From Bog-159 sp049511415 (GTDB lineage Bacteria > Acidobacteriota > Terriglobia > Bryobacterales > Bryobacteraceae), in contig JBEKYC010000047.1 of NCBI GenBank assembly GCA_049511415.1, positions 1-55,616 of the forward strand: DNA of 55,616 nucleotides, given 5' to 3'. Under the pieces are notes generated by a model. It did not search any database. It saw only the letters and a list, made by a program, of their open reading frames with translations, and had not been told where the DNA came from. A program made the position numbers and the translations under genes. Below, in pieces: positions 25,375 to 34,625 of the stretch. How positions within the stretch are numbered: the first letter of the stretch is position 1; each line of letters opens with the position of its first letter.

Positions 25375-27974
25375 TGGCCTCCGACGCTTCCACGCCGCTG
25401 ATGCGGCAATACAACGCCATCAAGCAGCAGGTTCCCGGCACGCTCCTGCTGTTCCGGCTCGGCGATTTCTACGAGCTGTTCTTCGAAGATGCCGTCGTAG
25501 CCGCGCGCGAGCTCGAGATCACGCTGACTTCGCGCAACAAGGAAAAGGGCGCTGCCATTCCCATGTGCGGCGTGCCTTATCATTCCGCCTCCGGGTATAT
25601 CGCGCGGCTGATCCAGAAAGGCCATCGCGTGGCCATCTGCGACCAGATGGAAGATCCCGCGCTGGCCAAAAAGCTGGTGCGGCGCGAGGTGACGCGCGTA
25701 ATCACGCCCGGCACGGCCACCGATTCGCTGGCCCTGCGCGCGCACGAAAACAATTATCTTGCGGCGGTCGCGCGCATTGGGGATCGCGCCGGCGTGGCGC
25801 ATGTGGACGTTTCCACCGGCGAATTCCGCGTGACCGAGATGCCCTCCGGCGAGATCCAGGCAGCCATCGAGCAACTGGGCGCACGCGAAGTTTTATTCGC
25901 GGCGGATCTGCCGCTGCTGGGCGGTGATGCCGCGGCTGGGCGTTATCTGCGTACCAATCTCGAAGATTGGATCTTCAGCTTAGACTACGCGGACCGTACG
26001 CTGCGCGATCATTTCCACCTGCATTCGCTGGATGGCTGCGGCCTGGCCAACCGTACGGCGGCGGTCTGCGCCGCGGGAGCCATCCTGCATTACCTGCGCG
26101 ATACGCAGCGCGCCGCGCTGGAACATTTGGATCGCCCCACGTTTTACGATCGCGCCGGGTCGATGGTGCTGGATGCGGTCACGGTGCGCAATCTGGAACT
26201 TGTGGAGCCGCTGTTCGCGGGCGAACGCTCGGATGCCACTCTGCTGCACGTGCTGGATCAGACGCAGACGGGCATGGGCGGGCGGCTCTTGCGGCAGCGG
26301 CTGCTGCGCCCGTCGCTCGACCGCGCCGAAATCGAAGGCCGCCTGGATGCCGTGGGCGAACTGTTGCAGCAGACCATCCTGCGCGCCGAATTGCGCCGGC
26401 AGTTGAGCGGCATTCAGGATATCGAGCGCCTGTTGGCCAAGACCACTATGGGCGTGGCCAATCCGCGCGACGTGCTCGCGTTGGGCCGCTCGCTCGAAAA
26501 GATTCCGGCATTGAAAGCCGCCTTCGAAACGCAGCGCGCCGCGCGTCTGCGCGACTTGCACCGGCGTCTCGACGAAGTAGCCGAAGCGCGCGACCGCATC
26601 CTCCAGGCCATCGCCGATGAGCCGCCCATCAATCTGACTGACGGCGGAACGATCCGCGCCGGATTTCATGAGGAGCTGGATGAGCTGCGCGGCCTGAGCC
26701 GCAATGGGCGCCAGGTGATCGCGCAGATCGAGACCCGCGAGCGCACGCGCACCGGCATACAGTCGCTGAAGGTGCGCTTCAACAACGTCTTCGGCTATTA
26801 CATCGAGATCTCCAAGGCCAACCAGCATCTGGCGCCCGCCGATTACGAACGCAAGCAGACGTTGGTCAACGCCGAGCGCTTCACCACGCCCGAATTGAAG
26901 GACTACGAGCGCAAGGTGCTCGACGCGGAAGACAAAATCCTCACGCTGGAAAAGGAACTGCTCGCCGCAGTGCGCCAGTTTGCCGCGGCGCACGCGCAGC
27001 GCATCCGCGCTACGGCCGCGGCTATCGCCGAGATCGACGTGACCGCCGCGCTGGCGCAGGTGGCCGCGGAAAACCGCTACGCGCGTCCGTCGTTTTCCGA
27101 AAGCGGCGAGATGCGCATTATGGCGGGCCGTCATCCCGTGATCGAGCGCATCGAAGAGCAGGATGCCGGCCGCTTCATTCCCAACGATCTGTATCTCAAT
27201 TCCGATACCGACCTGATCGCCATCATCACCGGACCGAACATGGGCGGCAAGTCCACATACCTGCGGCAGGCCGCGCTTATCGCCATCCTGGCGCAGATGG
27301 GATCGTTCGTGCCCGCCGATTCGGCCAGCCTGCCGCTGATCGACCGTGTCTTCACGCGCATAGGCGCTTCGGACAATCTGGCGCGCGGCCGCTCCACATT
27401 CATGGTGGAGATGACCGAGACCGCCGTCATTTTGAACACCGCCACGCCGCGCAGCTTTATCGTGCTGGATGAAATCGGGCGCGGCACGGCTACTTACGAT
27501 GGCCTGGCGCTGGCGTGGGCGGTGGTGGAGCATATCCAAGCGCGCACCCGCGCCAAGACTCTCTTCGCCACGCACTATCATGAACTCACGGATCTGGCCG
27601 AGCAGCTTGAGGGCGTCCGCAACCTGAGCGTTTCGGTGAAAGAAGCCGGTGACCGCATCATCTTTCTTCGCAAAGTCGAGCCGGGAAAGGCCGACCGCAG
27701 CTACGGCATTGAAGTGGCGCGCCTGGCCGGCCTGCCTCCGCGCGTGATCGAGCGCGCTAGCGAAGTATTGCGGCTGCATGAGCGGACCGAGCACGCGGTG
27801 AGCGGAGAGTTATCGCCCGCGCCCGCAAGGCCGGTGCAGATCCAGCTCTTCGAGCCATTGAACTACGGCATCGCCGAGCGCATCCGCAATCTGAAGATCG
27901 ACGAACTGCGCCCGATCGAGGCCCTGCGGCTGCTGGCGGAGCTGCAGGATGAATTGAGGCGCGGGTGCGTGTAG
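25374..27974 (+). CDS. mutS: DNA mismatch repair ATPase MutS
   Basis: 866 residues, beginning at GTG 25374 inside the preceding TAG. MutS recognises mismatches and loops and recruits MutL. The mismatch-binding motif is GDFYELFFEDA near residue 30 (Phe-x-Glu type). The connector has RREVTRVITPGT. The core/clamp domains follow with FNNVFGYYIEISKAN. The ATPase has Walker A GPNMGGKSTYLRQ near 620, and FIVLDEIGRGTATYDGLALAWAV (Walker B and signature) plus ATHYHELTDL. The C-terminal dimerisation tail is present. This is a canonical full-length MutS1. It overlaps anmK by 10 bases, so gdh-mutS-anmK form one translationally coupled unit. Confidence 0.97.
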   Translation: MASDASTPLMRQYNAIKQQVPGTLLLFRLGDFYELFFEDAVVAARELEITLTSRNKEKGAAIPMCGVPYHSASGYIARLIQKGHRVAICDQMEDPALAKKLVRREVTRVITPGTATDSLALRAHENNYLAAVARIGDRAGVAHVDVSTGEFRVTEMPSGEIQAAIEQLGAREVLFAADLPLLGGDAAAGRYLRTNLEDWIFSLDYADRTLRDHFHLHSLDGCGLANRTAAVCAAGAILHYLRDTQRAALEHLDRPTFYDRAGSMVLDAVTVRNLELVEPLFAGERSDATLLHVLDQTQTGMGGRLLRQRLLRPSLDRAEIEGRLDAVGELLQQTILRAELRRQLSGIQDIERLLAKTTMGVANPRDVLALGRSLEKIPALKAAFETQRAARLRDLHRRLDEVAEARDRILQAIADEPPINLTDGGTIRAGFHEELDELRGLSRNGRQVIAQIETRERTRTGIQSLKVRFNNVFGYYIEISKANQHLAPADYERKQTLVNAERFTTPELKDYERKVLDAEDKILTLEKELLAAVRQFAAAHAQRIRATAAAIAEIDVTAALAQVAAENRYARPSFSESGEMRIMAGRHPVIERIEEQDAGRFIPNDLYLNSDTDLIAIITGPNMGGKSTYLRQAALIAILAQMGSFVPADSASLPLIDRVFTRIGASDNLARGRSTFMVEMTETAVILNTATPRSFIVLDEIGRGTATYDGLALAWAVVEHIQARTRAKTLFATHYHELTDLAEQLEGVRNLSVSVKEAGDRIIFLRKVEPGKADRSYGIEVARLAGLPPRVIERASEVLRLHERTEHAVSGELSPAPARPVQIQLFEPLNYGIAERIRNLKIDELRPIEALRLLAELQDELRRGCV

Positions 27975-29020
27975 CGGGGGTGATGAGCGGCACGTCGCTC
28001 GATGGCATCGACGTCGCCATCGTGGAAATCCGGGGGCGCCATGTGGCCACAATCGGCTTCCAATCCACGCCTTATTCCGATGCAGTGCGCCGCGCCATTC
28101 TGGGCGTTTCGAATACAACTACGACCACACGCGAAATCTCACGTCTGAATTTCCTGCTGGGCGAGCTTTACGCCCGCGCGGTTCTGCGCGCCTGCCGCCG
28201 TTACGGTCCCGTCGGGCTGATCGGCTGCCATGGGCAGACCATCTATCACGAAGGCGGCGCCAGCACCTTGCAGATCGGCGAAGCGGCGGTGATCGCGGAA
28301 CGAACCGGCGTGCCCGTAGTATCGGATTTCCGTACCCGCGATATCGCCGCCGGAGGACAGGGCGCGCCGCTGGTCCCGTTTGTGGATTGCTTCCTGTTCG
28401 GCCGCTCGCGGCGCACGCGTGCCGCCTTGAACATCGGGGGCATCGCCAACATCACAGTGATTCCGGCGGGCGTGGCATTCGACACCGGGCCCGGCAACAT
28501 GGTGGTCGACGCGCTCGTGCGGGAATTTACGGGCGGACGGCAGAACTTTGACCGCGGCGGTCGCATCGCCGCGCGCGGCCACGTGCATCGCGCGCTGCTC
28601 GATCGGCTGTTGGCCGATCCGTACTACCGGAAGAAACCGCCCAAAAGCGCCGGGCGCGAACAATACGGCGCGGAATTCGTGGCGCGGCTGCTTGCGACCA
28701 ATCTGGCCTTGCCGGACCTGATCGCCACCGCTACGGTGCTCACCGCGGCTACCATCGCCCGCGCCATCCAGCCGTTCGCCCCAAGCGAACTGATCGTGTC
28801 CGGAGGCGGCGCGCACAATCCGCGCATACTGGCGCATCTGGCTGCGTATCTGCCCGGCGTGGCGCTGGTCACATCGGCGGATTATGGCATCGATGTGGAC
28901 GCCAAGGAAGCCATCGCGTTTGCCGTCTTGGCGTATCAGACCTGGCGCCGCCGTCCCTCGAATGTGCCTTCAGCAACTGGCGCACGGCGGGCAGTCATAT
29001 TAGGTAAATTAGCGCTATAA
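27965..29020 (+). CDS. anmK: Anhydro-N-acetylmuramic acid kinase
   Basis: 351 residues from GTG 27965 (VRVAGVMSGTSLDGIDVAIVE). It phosphorylates and opens 1,6-anhydroMurNAc from peptidoglycan turnover to MurNAc-6-phosphate. The family signature GVMSGTSLDGID is intact, followed by GCHGQTIYHEG, DFRTRDIAAGGQGAPLVPFVD and LNIGGIANIT, with FDTGPGNMVVDA in the second half. Near the C-terminus, LIVSGGGAHNP is the ATP-binding part of the ASKHA fold. No murQ is visible nearby. The start overlaps the end of mutS. Confidence 0.95.
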   Translation: MRVAGVMSGTSLDGIDVAIVEIRGRHVATIGFQSTPYSDAVRRAILGVSNTTTTTREISRLNFLLGELYARAVLRACRRYGPVGLIGCHGQTIYHEGGASTLQIGEAAVIAERTGVPVVSDFRTRDIAAGGQGAPLVPFVDCFLFGRSRRTRAALNIGGIANITVIPAGVAFDTGPGNMVVDALVREFTGGRQNFDRGGRIAARGHVHRALLDRLLADPYYRKKPPKSAGREQYGAEFVARLLATNLALPDLIATATVLTAATIARAIQPFAPSELIVSGGGAHNPRILAHLAAYLPGVALVTSADYGIDVDAKEAIAFAVLAYQTWRRRPSNVPSATGARRAVILGKLAL

Positions 29021-29037
29021 TCGCCAAGATCAGGAGG
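29015..29037 (+). promoter_or_regulatory. TATAAT box and strong Shine-Dalgarno before a secreted-protein gene
   Basis: TATAAT (29015-29020) overlaps the end of anmK, and AGGAGGAG (29031-29038) sits 4-5 bases before ATG 29043. No convincing -35 is visible at the expected distance. This suggests that the downstream gene has its own promoter rather than only reading through from anmK. Confidence 0.4.
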
Positions 29038-29042
29038 AGATC

Positions 29043-29606
29043 ATGGTTAGGCGCCTGAATCCGGCCGCTTTGCTTCTGCTCGCAGCGGCTATTTCCACAA
29101 ACGCTCAATCCCCAGTGAAGGTCCGCGACTTCGGCGGTATGCAGGGGGATGTCTATGTTCACAAATGGACCGGCGTTCAGTTGACGTTGCCCGCGGGCTG
29201 GAGTCTGGTAAGCCAGGGATGGGGCGACCATGGCGGCCAAATCGTTCTGCTGAAGGATTCCGTTACGGGCACGATCGCCAGCGTCTGGCTGAAACCGGAG
29301 ACTGCGCAGGTGGCCGACATCCCCGCCCTTCTGGAACGCAAGCTGGATACCAAGGGCATGCAGCGCAACAGCTACCAGGATTACCGCATGCGGGCCGGCA
29401 GCGTGCAACACATTACGGTGGGCGGCAATCAAGGTGTAAGCGTGCTTGCCGATTTCGTGAACCTCGGCCAGCAAAAGTCCGAATATATGGCCTGGATCTA
29501 TTCCGGCAAGACGCACGTCTTTTTCGACGGGCGCGTGCCTGCGGAGCAACTGGCCGCTTTCCAGAGCCGTCTTGACCCGCTGATTCAGTCGGCTTCGGTG
29601 CCTTAA
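29043..29606 (+). CDS. Small secreted protein of unknown function (intact copy of a tandem pair)
   Basis: 187 residues. The signal peptide (RRLNPAALLLLAAAISTNAQ) is followed by a single compact alpha/beta domain: VQLTLPAGWSLVSQG, IVLLKDSVTGTIASVWLKPE, HITVGGNQGVSVLADFV, YMAWIYSGKTHVFF and a C-terminal LDPLIQSASVP. The layout (LPAGW followed by beta strands) resembles PsbP/Mog1-like small domains, but I would not assign a function. A decayed relative follows immediately, and the 34626-35603 gene may share the same VPKGW-type opening. Confidence 0.75.
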   Translation: MVRRLNPAALLLLAAAISTNAQSPVKVRDFGGMQGDVYVHKWTGVQLTLPAGWSLVSQGWGDHGGQIVLLKDSVTGTIASVWLKPETAQVADIPALLERKLDTKGMQRNSYQDYRMRAGSVQHITVGGNQGVSVLADFVNLGQQKSEYMAWIYSGKTHVFFDGRVPAEQLAAFQSRLDPLIQSASVP

Positions 29607-29611
29607 TTCCG

Positions 29612-30118
29612 ATGCGCAAGCGGCTTGTGTTACTAGCCTTGCTGCCCCTGATGGCGGGCGCGCAGGCGATTGAAGACGGTACTTATCATGACCCCGCGGG
29701 CGTGCAGTTCGCGGTGCCCCCGAATTGGACCGTGGTGGGCCGCGCGCCGGCATCCGATGGCGCGCATACGATAGTGCTGCGAGACGCAACCAGCAACGTG
29801 ATTGCCACCGTGCACGGTTAACCCGGAGGCGATCCCCGCTCTGATGAGCCGGCGGCTCGATAGCAAACTGGCCCAGCGCAATAACTTCGAAGGCTAAAAA
29901 TACCGGGCCGAGAGCGTTCAAAACACCACCATTGGCGGTCATCCGGCGCTCAGCGCGGTTGCCGATTATACGCGCGCCGGGCAGCAGATGGTCGAGTATC
30001 TCACCTGGGTGGATGGCGAGAAGAGCCGCGTGGTCTTCGGGGCCGCGTGCGGGCAGCCGAATTAGCCGACTTTCAGATGCGGTTCGACCCGGTCATTCAG
30101 TCCGCGGTTGTGCCGTAG
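29612..30118 (+). pseudogene. Decayed tandem copy of the preceding secreted-protein gene
   Basis: It begins MRKRLVLLALLPLMAGAQA and aligns with its neighbour through VPPNWTVVGRA and IVLRDATSNVIATV. It then shifts frame near 29815, where a short stop (29819-29821) ends the open frame. Homology resumes in another frame (PEAIPALMSRRLDSKLAQRNNFEG), hits TAA at 29895-29897, and continues (NTTIGGHPALSAVADYTRAGQQ, MVEYLTWVDGEKSRVVF). A further shift near 30050 gives FQMRFDPVIQSAVVP and stop 30116-30118, matching the neighbour's LDPLIQSASVP. There are therefore at least two frameshifts and one nonsense codon. Its 3' end overlaps the convergent glycosyltransferase gene. Confidence 0.85.
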
Positions 30119-30804
30119 GCCCGGTCGGGTTTGAAGGGCTTGAAACGCCACTTCACCAGCGTCCACAGGGCCTCCCAGCCATCCAAAGCACGGATCTTCT
30201 TGCCCTCCGCAATGCCGCGCGCATTGTAGCTGACCGGCACCTCGTGAATCGCGTAGCCCAGCCGCCGCGCCTTGGCGGTCACCTCCGGGCAGAACTCGAA
30301 GCGCCGGCATGCGAGCGGTATCGACCGCAGCACTTCGGTCCGAAAGGCTTTGTAAGCGGTGGCCTCATCGGTGATGTGCGCCGCGTACAGCAGATTCGCC
30401 GCCGCGGTCAGGATGCGATTGGCAATTCGATTCCGAAAGGCCATGGCCGTCGGCCGGCCGAGAAAGCGCGAGCCGTACACAATAGCCGCCTCACCTTTCA
30501 CCATCGGTTCCAGAATGCGCGCGTAATCGTTGGGATCGTATTCCAGGTCGCCATCCTGGATGAGCACAATATCTCCGGTAGCCATGCCGATACCGGTGCG
30601 AATGGCCGACCCCTTGCCCGAATGACTGATGCGGTGATGGACCACTTCGCGCAGCACCGTGGCCGTTTCGTCCGTCGATCCATCGTCGATCACGATAATC
30701 TCTTTGTCGCATCCCGCGGGCAATGGCGCTTGCCGCACGCGCTGCAGAACCCGGCCCAGCGTGAGGAATTCGTTATAAACCGGGATGATGATGGAGACCT
30801 TCAT
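30097..30804 (-). CDS. Family 2 glycosyltransferase (polyprenyl-phosphate sugar transferase type)
   Basis: 235 residues from ATG 30804 (MKVSIIIPVYNEFLTLGRVLQ). GT-A signatures are IIVIDDGSTDETATVL (nucleotide-sugar binding) and VLIQDGDLEYDPNDY (DxD-type metal site). YGSRFLG and DEATAYKAFRTEVL follow, as in dolichol/undecaprenyl-phosphate mannosyl- or glucosyl-transferases. There is no C-terminal membrane segment. It probably charges a lipid carrier with sugar for a GT-C enzyme; the divergent membrane protein at 31523 is a candidate user. The start overlaps the upstream methyltransferase by four bases. Confidence 0.92.
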   Translation of the reverse strand: MKVSIIIPVYNEFLTLGRVLQRVRQAPLPAGCDKEIIVIDDGSTDETATVLREVVHHRISHSGKGSAIRTGIGMATGDIVLIQDGDLEYDPNDYARILEPMVKGEAAIVYGSRFLGRPTAMAFRNRIANRILTAAANLLYAAHITDEATAYKAFRTEVLRSIPLACRRFEFCPEVTAKARRLGYAIHEVPVSYNARGIAEGKKIRALDGWEALWTLVKWRFKPFKPDRAYGTTAD

Positions 30805-31505
30805 GGCTTGCGCAGGATCGCGAACAGCGACTGGCCGAAGGGCGGCGGCGCCATGGCTTCCAGGCGCGACAGCCAGGGCACGACCCACCGGTCGAAGATC
30901 TCGATCTGCCCCGCGGACTGCGCCTCGCGGCGCAGAATATGCGCGTTCACCCACCAGCCGAAGAAGCCGATGGCGTTGACGTAATGTAGTTTCTCCACCC
31001 GCATGCCCGCGACAGCCGCGAGCGTGGCGATCCGCGGCCGGTCGTAGCGCCGGTAGTGGCACAGGTTGCGGTCGATAGGGCCATAGAGAGCCTGAAACGC
31101 CGGCACGAGCAGCAGCACCCGGCCGGCGGGCACAAGCACGGCCGCCATCGCCTCCAAGGCCTGCCGATCGTCCTCGATGTGTTCCAGCACATTCAAGCAG
31201 ACGCAGGTATCGGGCCGCCAGCGCTCCAGATCGGCAAAGGCGCGGCTGCCGGGCGCGCAAACGGTCACGTGCAAATTGCTCTGACTGGGATACCGCTCTT
31301 GCAGCCGATCGCAACAAGCCGGCTCCACATCGGTGGCAATCACCACTTCCCGGTCGAGCACGCTTCCCGTGAAATTGCCGATGCCGCAGCCCACTTCGAT
31401 GATGCGCCGGCCGAGTTCGGGCGCGGCCAGGCGATGTTGCCAGGCGAAGTAGTTCGCGGCCCGCGTCATGCGCTCCTGATCTGTTATCGTGTAGACTTCT
31501 GGCAT
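30801..31505 (-). CDS. SAM-dependent methyltransferase
   Basis: 234 residues. SAM motif I is IIEVGCGIGNFTGSVL, followed by VIATDVEPACCDRL and CVCLNVLEHIEDDRQAL, typical of Methyltransf_11/23-like enzymes. RVLLLVPAFQALYGPIDRNLCHYRRYDR is a signature of the group encoded beside family 2 glycosyltransferases. There is a four-base overlap with the glycosyltransferase gene, so the two are coupled and likely act on the same lipid-linked glycan or carrier. Only 17 bases separate this start from the divergent GT-C gene; ATG 31469 (MTRAANYFAW) is an alternative start that would leave more room. Confidence 0.9.
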   Translation of the reverse strand: MPEVYTITDQERMTRAANYFAWQHRLAAPELGRRIIEVGCGIGNFTGSVLDREVVIATDVEPACCDRLQERYPSQSNLHVTVCAPGSRAFADLERWRPDTCVCLNVLEHIEDDRQALEAMAAVLVPAGRVLLLVPAFQALYGPIDRNLCHYRRYDRPRIATLAAVAGMRVEKLHYVNAIGFFGWWVNAHILRREAQSAGQIEIFDRWVVPWLSRLEAMAPPPFGQSLFAILRKP

Positions 31506-31522
31506 TCGATCGTCTGTTTGGC

Positions 31523-33109
31523 ATGGCCGCCGCCGACCTCATCGAGCTGGCGCTCGCGGCCCTGTTTATCGCATTCGCACTGGCGCGGCAACGATGGATC
31601 GAGCCGTTCGCCCGAAGGTTGTCGCAAAAGCCCGTCTGGTCCATGGCCCTGCTTGCCATGCTGCCAGTAGTTCTGCGTCTTCTGCTGCTCTCCCGCCATC
31701 CCCCACCCGTGCCGGATATTTATGACGAATTCAGCCATTTGTTGGTTGCCGATACCCTGCGGCATTGGCGGCTGGCCAATCCGGCGCACGCCATGCATCA
31801 GTTTTTTGAGACTCTGTTCGTCTTGCAGGAGCCTACGTATAGCTCCATTTACCCGGTAGGGCAAGGGCTGTTGCTGGCCATCGGCTGGGTGATTTTCGGC
31901 ACGCCCTGGGCCGGCGTGCTGGCCGCGGTGGCGGCTTTTGGAGCCCTTTGCTACTGGATGCTGCGCGGCTGGACCACACCCGGTTGGGCGCTCGCCGGCG
32001 GACTGCTCGCAGTCATGGAGTTCGGACCGCTCAACCAGTGGACCAACAACTACTGGGGCGGATCGCTGACCGCTTGCGCGGGCTGCCTGGTGTTCGGCGC
32101 GTTGCCCCGATTGCGGCGCGGGCGGCGCTATGGTTTAGCGCTCGGCGCCGGCCTGGCGATCCACCTGCTTACCCGTCCCTTCGAATCGATCTTTCTGCTG
32201 CTGAGCGTGGCTCTCTTTGTCTTGCCGCGCTGGAAGCCGGTGGCTAAGACGCTGATGATCGCGGCACTGGCCACGCTGCCGGCCATCGCCATAACCCTGG
32301 CGCAGAATCGCGCCGTAACCGGGAGTTGGACCACTCTTCCCTACGCGCTCAGCCAATACCAGTATGGTGTCCCGGCCGCGCTCACCTTCCAACCCAACCC
32401 GGCGCCGCACAACGCCCTCACCCGCGAGCAGGCGCTCGATTATAAGATGCAGATCTCCTTCCGCGGCGACCATCCGGAGACCGCCGTCACCTACCTGCAG
32501 CGCCTGTTATACCGCATCCGTTACTATCGCTTCTTCTTTATGCCGGCCCTCTATCTGGCCCTGCCGCTATTTCTGTTATCCCTGCGGGAAGCGCGCTTTA
32601 TCCGCGTGGCACTCTCGCTGCTGATCTTCGCCCTGGGGGTCAATTTCTTTCCGGCGTTTCAGTATCACTATCTGGCCGGAGTCGTTTGCCTGTTCATCTT
32701 AGTCAGTGTGATCGGTCTCCAACGGATCAATGGCCTGAACCCGCTGGCCGCCCGTGTGATCTACTTAGTCTGCGTGGCTCAATTCGTGCTCGAATTCGGC
32801 TTGCACGCCTCCGCCGGCGACCGTTGGTCCCTGGCCCTCAGAAACCCGGAACGCCGCGTTGCCGTCAACCAGCAACTCGCGCAATCGCCCGGCAAGCAAC
32901 TGGTCTTCGTGCGCTACTGGCCGCAGCACATTTTCCAGGACGAATGGATCTACAACGCTGCCGATATCGATCGCGCGCGCGTGGTCTGGGCGCGCGACCT
33001 GGGAGCCGCCGAAGATGAGACCCTGCTCCGGTACTACCCGGATCGCACCGTGTGGCTGCTGGAGCCGGACGCCCGTCCGCCGCGCCTGACGCCTTACCCA
33101 CAGCGTTAG
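31523..33109 (+). CDS. Polytopic membrane protein, probable GT-C-type glycosyltransferase
   Basis: 528 residues with about 10-11 hydrophobic helices and a C-terminal soluble domain (about 420-528). The first loop after TM2 has PDIYDEFSHLLVADTL, an acidic pair in the position typical of GT-C enzymes (ArnT/PMT-like), followed by FETLFVLQEPTYSSIYPVGQG and later NNYWGGSLTACAG. GT-C enzymes transfer sugar from a polyprenyl-phosphate donor on the periplasmic side. The divergent glycosyltransferase/methyltransferase pair fits a donor-producing partner. The acceptor is unknown. The family appears widespread but uncharacterised. Confidence 0.7.
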   Translation: MAAADLIELALAALFIAFALARQRWIEPFARRLSQKPVWSMALLAMLPVVLRLLLLSRHPPPVPDIYDEFSHLLVADTLRHWRLANPAHAMHQFFETLFVLQEPTYSSIYPVGQGLLLAIGWVIFGTPWAGVLAAVAAFGALCYWMLRGWTTPGWALAGGLLAVMEFGPLNQWTNNYWGGSLTACAGCLVFGALPRLRRGRRYGLALGAGLAIHLLTRPFESIFLLLSVALFVLPRWKPVAKTLMIAALATLPAIAITLAQNRAVTGSWTTLPYALSQYQYGVPAALTFQPNPAPHNALTREQALDYKMQISFRGDHPETAVTYLQRLLYRIRYYRFFFMPALYLALPLFLLSLREARFIRVALSLLIFALGVNFFPAFQYHYLAGVVCLFILVSVIGLQRINGLNPLAARVIYLVCVAQFVLEFGLHASAGDRWSLALRNPERRVAVNQQLAQSPGKQLVFVRYWPQHIFQDEWIYNAADIDRARVVWARDLGAAEDETLLRYYPDRTVWLLEPDARPPRLTPYPQR

Positions 33110-33121
33110 CCGTCTCCGTGG

Positions 33122-34534
33122 CTATGCGTTCCCGATCCGGTGCAGCTTCATCAAATTGGTCGTGCCCGGACGGCCCACCGGCTGGCCCGCCAGAAAAACC
33201 ACGATATCGCCCTTCTTCACATACCCGCTCTCGGTCAGCACGCGATCCATCTGGGCCAGCATTTCGTCGGTCGAAGCCACGTCCGGCGCCAGCACCGGAT
33301 TGACGGCGTAATTCACCATCAACTGCCGGGCGACGTGCTCCCGCGGCGTCATGGCGTAAATGCAAACCGGCGGCCGGAAGCGCGACACCAGCCGGGCGCT
33401 CGAACCCGTGGCCGTGAACACCACAATGGCCGCGGCCTGCGCGTCGCGCCCGGCGTGATAGGCGGCGTTGGCCAGGATCTCGGCGCTGGTGGGGTCCAGC
33501 ACCGGCGGCAGTTCCTGGAAGCCGCGCGCCCGGATGGCATTCTCCGTCTCCGCCGCGATACGCGCCATGAACTTCACCGCCTCTACCGGATACTTTCCCA
33601 CGGAAGTCTCCGCCGAGAGCATGACGGCATCCGTGCCGTCGTAAATGGCGTTCGCCACATCGCTGACCTCGGCGCGCGTGGGGGTGGGCTTCTCGATCAT
33701 GGACTCCAGCATCTGCGTCGCCGTGATCACGAACTTGCCCCGCTGGCGGGCGCGCGTGATGATGGATTTCTGAATGCGAGGCACGGTTTCCAGGGCTATT
33801 TCGACGCCTAGATCGCCACGCGCCACCATTACGCCGTCGGCCTCCTCCAGAATGGAGTCGATGTGCTCCCAAGCTTGCGGCTTTTCAATCTTGGCCACCA
33901 CCGGGAGAGGATTGGAACCGAGTACCGCGCGCAGTTCGCGCACGTCGGCGGCGGTACGCACGAACGAGAGCGCGACCATATCCACGCCGTGCGCCACGCC
34001 GAAGCGGAGATCCTCCATGTCCTTCTCCGTCATCGAGGGGAGGCTCACGGCAACGCCCGGAAGATTGATGCCCTTGTGGTCGCCAATCGGTCCGCCGGAG
34101 ACAACCTCCGTGCGCACCGATGCGCCATCTACATCCACCACGCGCAGTTCGATGGCGCCGTCGGCGAGCAGCACGCGATCGCCCGGCTTTACGTCCGCCG
34201 CGAAGTTCGTGTAAGTCGTGCTGGCGCGCCGGCAATCGCCGAGAGCCGGCTCGGTCGTGATGGTGAAGCTGCTGCCGGTTTCGAGCGTACAGCCGCCGCC
34301 GGCGAATTTGCCGAGCCGGATCTTGGGACCTTGCAGATCCAGCAGAATGCCGGCGCGGCGCTGCAAATCCAGGCGGGCGCGGCGTATGGCGTCAATTCTT
34401 GCGGAGCGCTCAGCCTCCGTCCCATGCGATGCATTTAGGCGAAACACATCCACGCCTGCCAGCAGCAGTTGGCGGATGGCGGCTTCCGAACTGGTGGCCG
34501 GTCCAAGAGTGGCGACAATTTTGGTGTTGGGCAT
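33122..34534 (-). CDS. pyk: Pyruvate kinase
   Basis: 470 residues, standard bacterial length. It converts phosphoenolpyruvate and ADP to pyruvate and ATP in the last step of glycolysis. The N-terminus TKIVATLGPATSS is diagnostic. The active-site signature is VVAKIEKPQAWEHIDSILE. Metal and substrate residues follow in GVMVARGDLGVEIALETVP and ITATQMLESMIEKPTPTRAEVSDVANAI. The C-terminal allosteric-type domain (about 340-470) contains IVVFTATGSSARLVSRFRP and KKGDIVVFLAGQPVG. It stands alone, convergent with the GT-C gene (12 bases between stops). Confidence 0.97.
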   Translation of the reverse strand: MPNTKIVATLGPATSSEAAIRQLLLAGVDVFRLNASHGTEAERSARIDAIRRARLDLQRRAGILLDLQGPKIRLGKFAGGGCTLETGSSFTITTEPALGDCRRASTTYTNFAADVKPGDRVLLADGAIELRVVDVDGASVRTEVVSGGPIGDHKGINLPGVAVSLPSMTEKDMEDLRFGVAHGVDMVALSFVRTAADVRELRAVLGSNPLPVVAKIEKPQAWEHIDSILEEADGVMVARGDLGVEIALETVPRIQKSIITRARQRGKFVITATQMLESMIEKPTPTRAEVSDVANAIYDGTDAVMLSAETSVGKYPVEAVKFMARIAAETENAIRARGFQELPPVLDPTSAEILANAAYHAGRDAQAAAIVVFTATGSSARLVSRFRPPVCIYAMTPREHVARQLMVNYAVNPVLAPDVASTDEMLAQMDRVLTESGYVKKGDIVVFLAGQPVGRPGTTNLMKLHRIGNA

Positions 34535-34625
34535 ATTCCGGGTATCATTCCATTGTGCCTTGATTGGGCCATCTTTCTCACGGCTCCAACTGGATATACT
34601 CGTGATGCCACCCGCGGTATGCGGT

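Noticed and set aside
25980..27794. 604-codon minus-strand open frame
   Set aside because: Antisense shadow of mutS; low-complexity His/Arg/Gln-rich translation without domains or Shine-Dalgarno.
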